This document shows positions 6,661-7,851 of a stretch of DNA of 7,851 nt, one piece after another (the first letter of the stretch is position 1; every line of letters begins with the position of its first letter). The translations under genes and the position numbers were made by a program. This stretch comes from Desulfobacterales bacterium (GTDB lineage Bacteria > Desulfobacterota > Desulfobacteria > Desulfobacterales > UBA5852): positions 1 through 7,851 of the forward strand of contig JAERRP010000322.1 of NCBI GenBank assembly GCA_016735415.1, given 5' to 3'. The notes beneath the pieces are model-generated. The model did no database searches. It saw only the letters and a list, made by a program, of their open reading frames with translations, and had not been told where the DNA came from.

Positions 6661-6819
6661 TTACTTTTTGACGATGATCCAGATCGCATGAATGATCCCC
6701 GGCACATAGCCCAGAAGGGTGAGGAGGATGTTGATCCAGAAGTGCAAACCAATGCCGACCTGCAGAAAAACGCCCAGGGGCGGCAGGATGATGGCGATAA
6801 GAATCCGAACGACGTCCAT
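6661..6819 (-). CDS. yqaE: Pmp3/YqaE family (UPF0057) small membrane protein
   Basis: A 52-aa, very hydrophobic peptide with the full family signature: ILPPLGVFLQVGIG (11-24), then FWINILLTLLGYVPGIIHAI (27-46), and a short basic end (VKK). It forms two membrane helices (about 4-22 and 28-50) joined by a tight loop. Yeast Pmp3 influences membrane potential and cation tolerance, and bacterial members are often stress-induced, but their molecular role is unsettled. Length and start are typical: the ATG at 6819 is six bases from AGGAG, whereas the in-frame ATG at 6825 directly abuts that site and cannot use it. The frame continues upstream to 6963 without a ribosome site, so that extension is rejected. 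It is convergent with the PH/zinc-ribbon gene. The 99 bases between them hold only weak hairpins, such as CACCG/CGGTG (6580-6596), and a CGACCGGTCG palindrome (6613-6622). Confidence 0.93.
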   Translation of the reverse strand: MDVVRILIAIILPPLGVFLQVGIGLHFWINILLTLLGYVPGIIHAIWIIVKK

Positions 6820-6825
6820 TTTCAT

Positions 6826-6830
6826 CTCCT
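6826..6830 (-). promoter_or_regulatory. Ribosome binding site that decides the YqaE start
   Basis: AGGAG on the minus strand is immediately next to the ATG at 6825 but six bases from the ATG at 6819. Normal spacing selects the inner codon and gives the standard 52-residue protein. Confidence 0.8.
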
Positions 6831-6832
6831 GA

Positions 6833-6862
6833 TCCGGTTGATAACGAAACCTTTCCGGTTGA
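6833..6862 (-). repeat. Two direct TCAACCGGA repeats upstream of the YqaE gene
   Basis: TCCGGTTGA on the plus strand occurs at 6833-6841 and again at 6854-6862, 21 bases apart, which is two helical turns. In the gene's orientation this is a tandem TCAACCGGA just before the ribosome site. The spacing would suit a regulator binding one face of DNA as a direct-repeat dimer. No -10/-35 pair is clear. Confidence 0.35.
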
Positions 6863-7115
6863 AATCTCTGTGACGGCAGGCTTCGAGCCCATTGACGGAC
6901 TATAGCCGCTCCCAGAGCCTTCCGCAATAGCCGCATCATCGTCGGTATCGTCCACCAGGGCAATCACATCCCGGTGCATGGCGGCATGCGAAAGCAGCCA
7001 GCGGCCGGGTGCGGATTTAAGACCGGCAGAAAAAAAAAGGAATAAATTTTAACATTCGGACATCATTGCTGACATCAATCGGGGTTACCCGTAAATCATC
7101 GGACAGGAGGATACC
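6863..7115. other. Divergent intergenic region before the secreted-protein gene
   Basis: The segment nearest the exported-protein gene changes to AT-rich, with nine consecutive A at 7030-7038 followed by AATAAATTTTAACAT. This is plausible upstream promoter DNA, but I cannot place convincing -35/-10 boxes. GGG-TTA-CCC forms a tiny dyad at 7082-7090. On the minus strand a frame reading MHRDVIALVDDTDDDAAI from 6979 looks protein-like for a short stretch but has no ribosome site and then runs out of frame across the YqaE gene. Confidence 0.3.
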
Positions 7116-7529
7116 ATGAAAGCAATATCACTGTACAACGGCTATCGCTTGATCGTATGGACCCTGGCGGTTCTCTTCGCCCTGGGCGGCAGTACGGCCC
7201 TGGCCGGCAACGATTCATCCATCAATGGGGAATTGCGCCAGGCGATTCAGGCCCGTATGGTCAGTCATATCGAGGGCCACACCGTGGAAGACACCTATTT
7301 CCTCTTCGATGCAGCCGAGGGGAAACTGCTGGCGCTCAAATTCAAGCAGCTGCACAAAGGGATTGTGCGAAAAGGCGCGTTTTATGTGAGCTGCGCCGAT
7401 TTCGTGGATCAGGAGGGGCGTTTGGTGGACTTGGATTTTCTGGTTATCCCTCAAGGGGCAGGATTGCTCACGGCCCAGGCGATCGTGCATGCCGTGGACG
7501 GCCAGAAACGGAAATATCACCTGGAATAA
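7116..7529 (+). CDS. Exported hypothetical protein, 137 aa
   Basis: A small protein with a clear Sec signal peptide: N-region MKAISLYNGYR, hydrophobic core LIVWTLAVLFALGG, and a likely signal peptidase I site after ALA at residue 30. The mature part is about 107 residues, soluble and rich in beta-type segments (DTYFLFDAAEGKLLALKF, GAFYVSCADFVDQEGRLVDL, DFLVIPQGAGLLTAQAIVHA). It has one cysteine, so no internal disulfide is possible, and there is no lipobox. I do not recognise a named domain. The location is presumably the periplasm. The ATG at 7116 follows AGGAGG at 7105-7110 with a five-base gap, a strong site. It appears to be a single-gene unit with a terminator-like hairpin starting eight bases after its stop. 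Confidence 0.85.
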   Translation: MKAISLYNGYRLIVWTLAVLFALGGSTALAGNDSSINGELRQAIQARMVSHIEGHTVEDTYFLFDAAEGKLLALKFKQLHKGIVRKGAFYVSCADFVDQEGRLVDLDFLVIPQGAGLLTAQAIVHAVDGQKRKYHLE

Positions 7530-7536
7530 TCGGTTA

Positions 7537-7576
7537 CTTAAATAGATAGCGCCTGAAAAGGCGCTATCTATTTAAG
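7537..7576. terminator. Perfect 17-bp stem hairpin, probable bidirectional terminator
   Basis: CTTAAATAGATAGCGCC (7537-7553) and GGCGCTATCTATTTAAG (7560-7576) pair without mismatch around the loop TGAAAA. The stem has a GC core next to the loop and an AT-rich base, so the 3' arm is U-rich in either direction. It begins eight bases after the stop of the exported-protein gene. It also lies downstream of the minus-strand aminotransferase stub, so it could serve both. Confidence 0.75.
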
Positions 7577-7684
7577 GATGAGCGTGGTTTTTGGAGCGCT
7601 GTCTGAGGTTGCGTACGGAAATGCGCGCCGGATGGCGGTGGTGGCTTCAGAGGCTTCCGTTGCGTCGAGAACGGATACCAGGTG

Positions 7685-7789
7685 CTACAACCCCTGCTGC
7701 AGCGCCAGGAATAATTTATCGATATCCGCGTCCGTGGTGTAGAGATGGGGGGCCACTCGCACGGCGCTGCCCCGCACAAGAACTATATG
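7685..7789 (-). pseudogene. C-terminal remnant of a class V PLP-dependent aminotransferase
   Basis: Read on the minus strand, about 30 codons ending in TAG at 7687-7685 encode VRGSAVRVAPHLYTTDADID followed by KLFLALQQGL. This is the characteristic C-terminus of class V aminotransferases (cysteine desulfurase/isopenicillin N epimerase-like), where an R-V-(A/S)-P-H-x-Y-x-T motif precedes a final D-I-D helix. The frame upstream (above about 7785) turns into AT-rich sequence with no resemblance to the family. It meets an in-frame TAA near 7829-7831 without any start codon, so the N-terminal and catalytic parts, including the PLP lysine, are missing. The rest could lie beyond an insertion past the window edge. 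The exact upstream limit is approximate. Confidence 0.6.
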
Positions 7790-7805
7790 TATAATGGACA
7801 AGAAC
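7776..7805. repeat. Two direct ACAAGAAC copies at the aminotransferase breakpoint
   Basis: ACAAGAAC occurs at 7776-7783 and 7798-7805, 22 bases apart, flanking TATATGTATAATGG. The pair sits where the aminotransferase homology ends. It could be an insertion or slippage scar, part of a mobile-element end, or chance. Nothing beyond 7806 is identifiable: the remaining bases are AT- and ACA-rich, and the ATG at 7846 has no ribosome site. Confidence 0.3.
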
Positions 7806-7851
7806 AAGTACACAGGACAGGAAAATTAAACGCGACAAAACAATCATGTCT

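Noticed and set aside
6401..6979. 192-aa minus-strand frame beginning MHRDVIALVDDTDDDAAI
   Set aside because: It has no ribosome site, runs out of frame through the well-supported YqaE gene and opposes the PH/zinc-ribbon gene. At most its first codons are a decayed fragment.
7591..7794. 67-aa plus-strand frame after the terminator hairpin
   Set aside because: It lies antisense to the aminotransferase stub, with an arginine-rich composition and no ribosome site.
7846..7851. Possible start codon of a gene running off the right edge
   Set aside because: No Shine-Dalgarno sequence is present at a suitable distance and only two codons are visible, so it cannot be supported.
1..7851. CRISPR array, tRNA/rRNA genes, toxin-antitoxin pair or prophage
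   Set aside because: I found no regularly spaced repeats, no cloverleaf or rRNA-like sequence, and no recognised toxin, antitoxin, integrase or phage protein.

Overview
The window is GC-rich, densely coded bacterial chromosome. The gene content (a soluble PAS kinase with HDOD and PP2C response regulators, a Pmp3/YqaE peptide, and several lineage-type hypothetical proteins) and the strong AGGAG-type ribosome sites fit a deltaproteobacterial-type (Desulfobacterota-like) organism. This placement is an inference from protein style, as no rRNA or other marker is present. I see no CRISPR array, tRNA, rRNA or complete mobile element.

Region 1 (1-3879) is an AT-richer leader followed by a tightly coupled three-gene signalling operon. 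The genes are a soluble PAS histidine kinase (253-1533), a receiver-HDOD response regulator (1526-2734) and a receiver-PP2C/RsbU-type phosphatase regulator (2731-3879). They overlap by 8 and 4 bases. One kinase probably feeds two receivers whose outputs are not DNA-binding domains: one a protein-interaction/HD-like domain, the other a serine/threonine phosphatase. The leader carries two copies of an 11-base palindrome (AATAC-S-GTATT) flanking an exact TATAAT, which looks like an operator pair.

Region 2 (3888-5289) lies on the minus strand. It holds two unrecognised genes, a 175-aa protein (4762-5289) upstream of a 171-aa protein (3927-4442). They are separated by about 320 bases that hold no convincing gene but include a nested inverted-repeat cluster and a possible sigma-54 element. 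A GC-rich hairpin lies between this unit and the convergent signalling operon.

Region 3 (5290-7576) contains a 328-aa protein combining a bacterial PH-like domain, a four-cysteine zinc ribbon and C-terminal membrane segments (5575-6561). It also contains a convergent 52-aa Pmp3/YqaE membrane peptide (6661-6819, minus) and a 137-aa exported protein of unknown function (7116-7529). The last ends at a perfect 17-bp stem hairpin.

Region 4 (7577-7851) contains the C-terminal stub of a minus-strand class V (PLP-dependent) aminotransferase. Its upstream side is interrupted by unrelated AT-rich sequence near 7780-7790. This is a candidate deletion or insertion junction at the window edge.

Nothing here proves a new defence or mobile system. 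The most unusual items are the kinase operon with two non-DNA-binding outputs and its palindrome pair, the PH/zinc-ribbon/membrane protein, the uncharacterised pair of minus-strand genes, and the aminotransferase junction.
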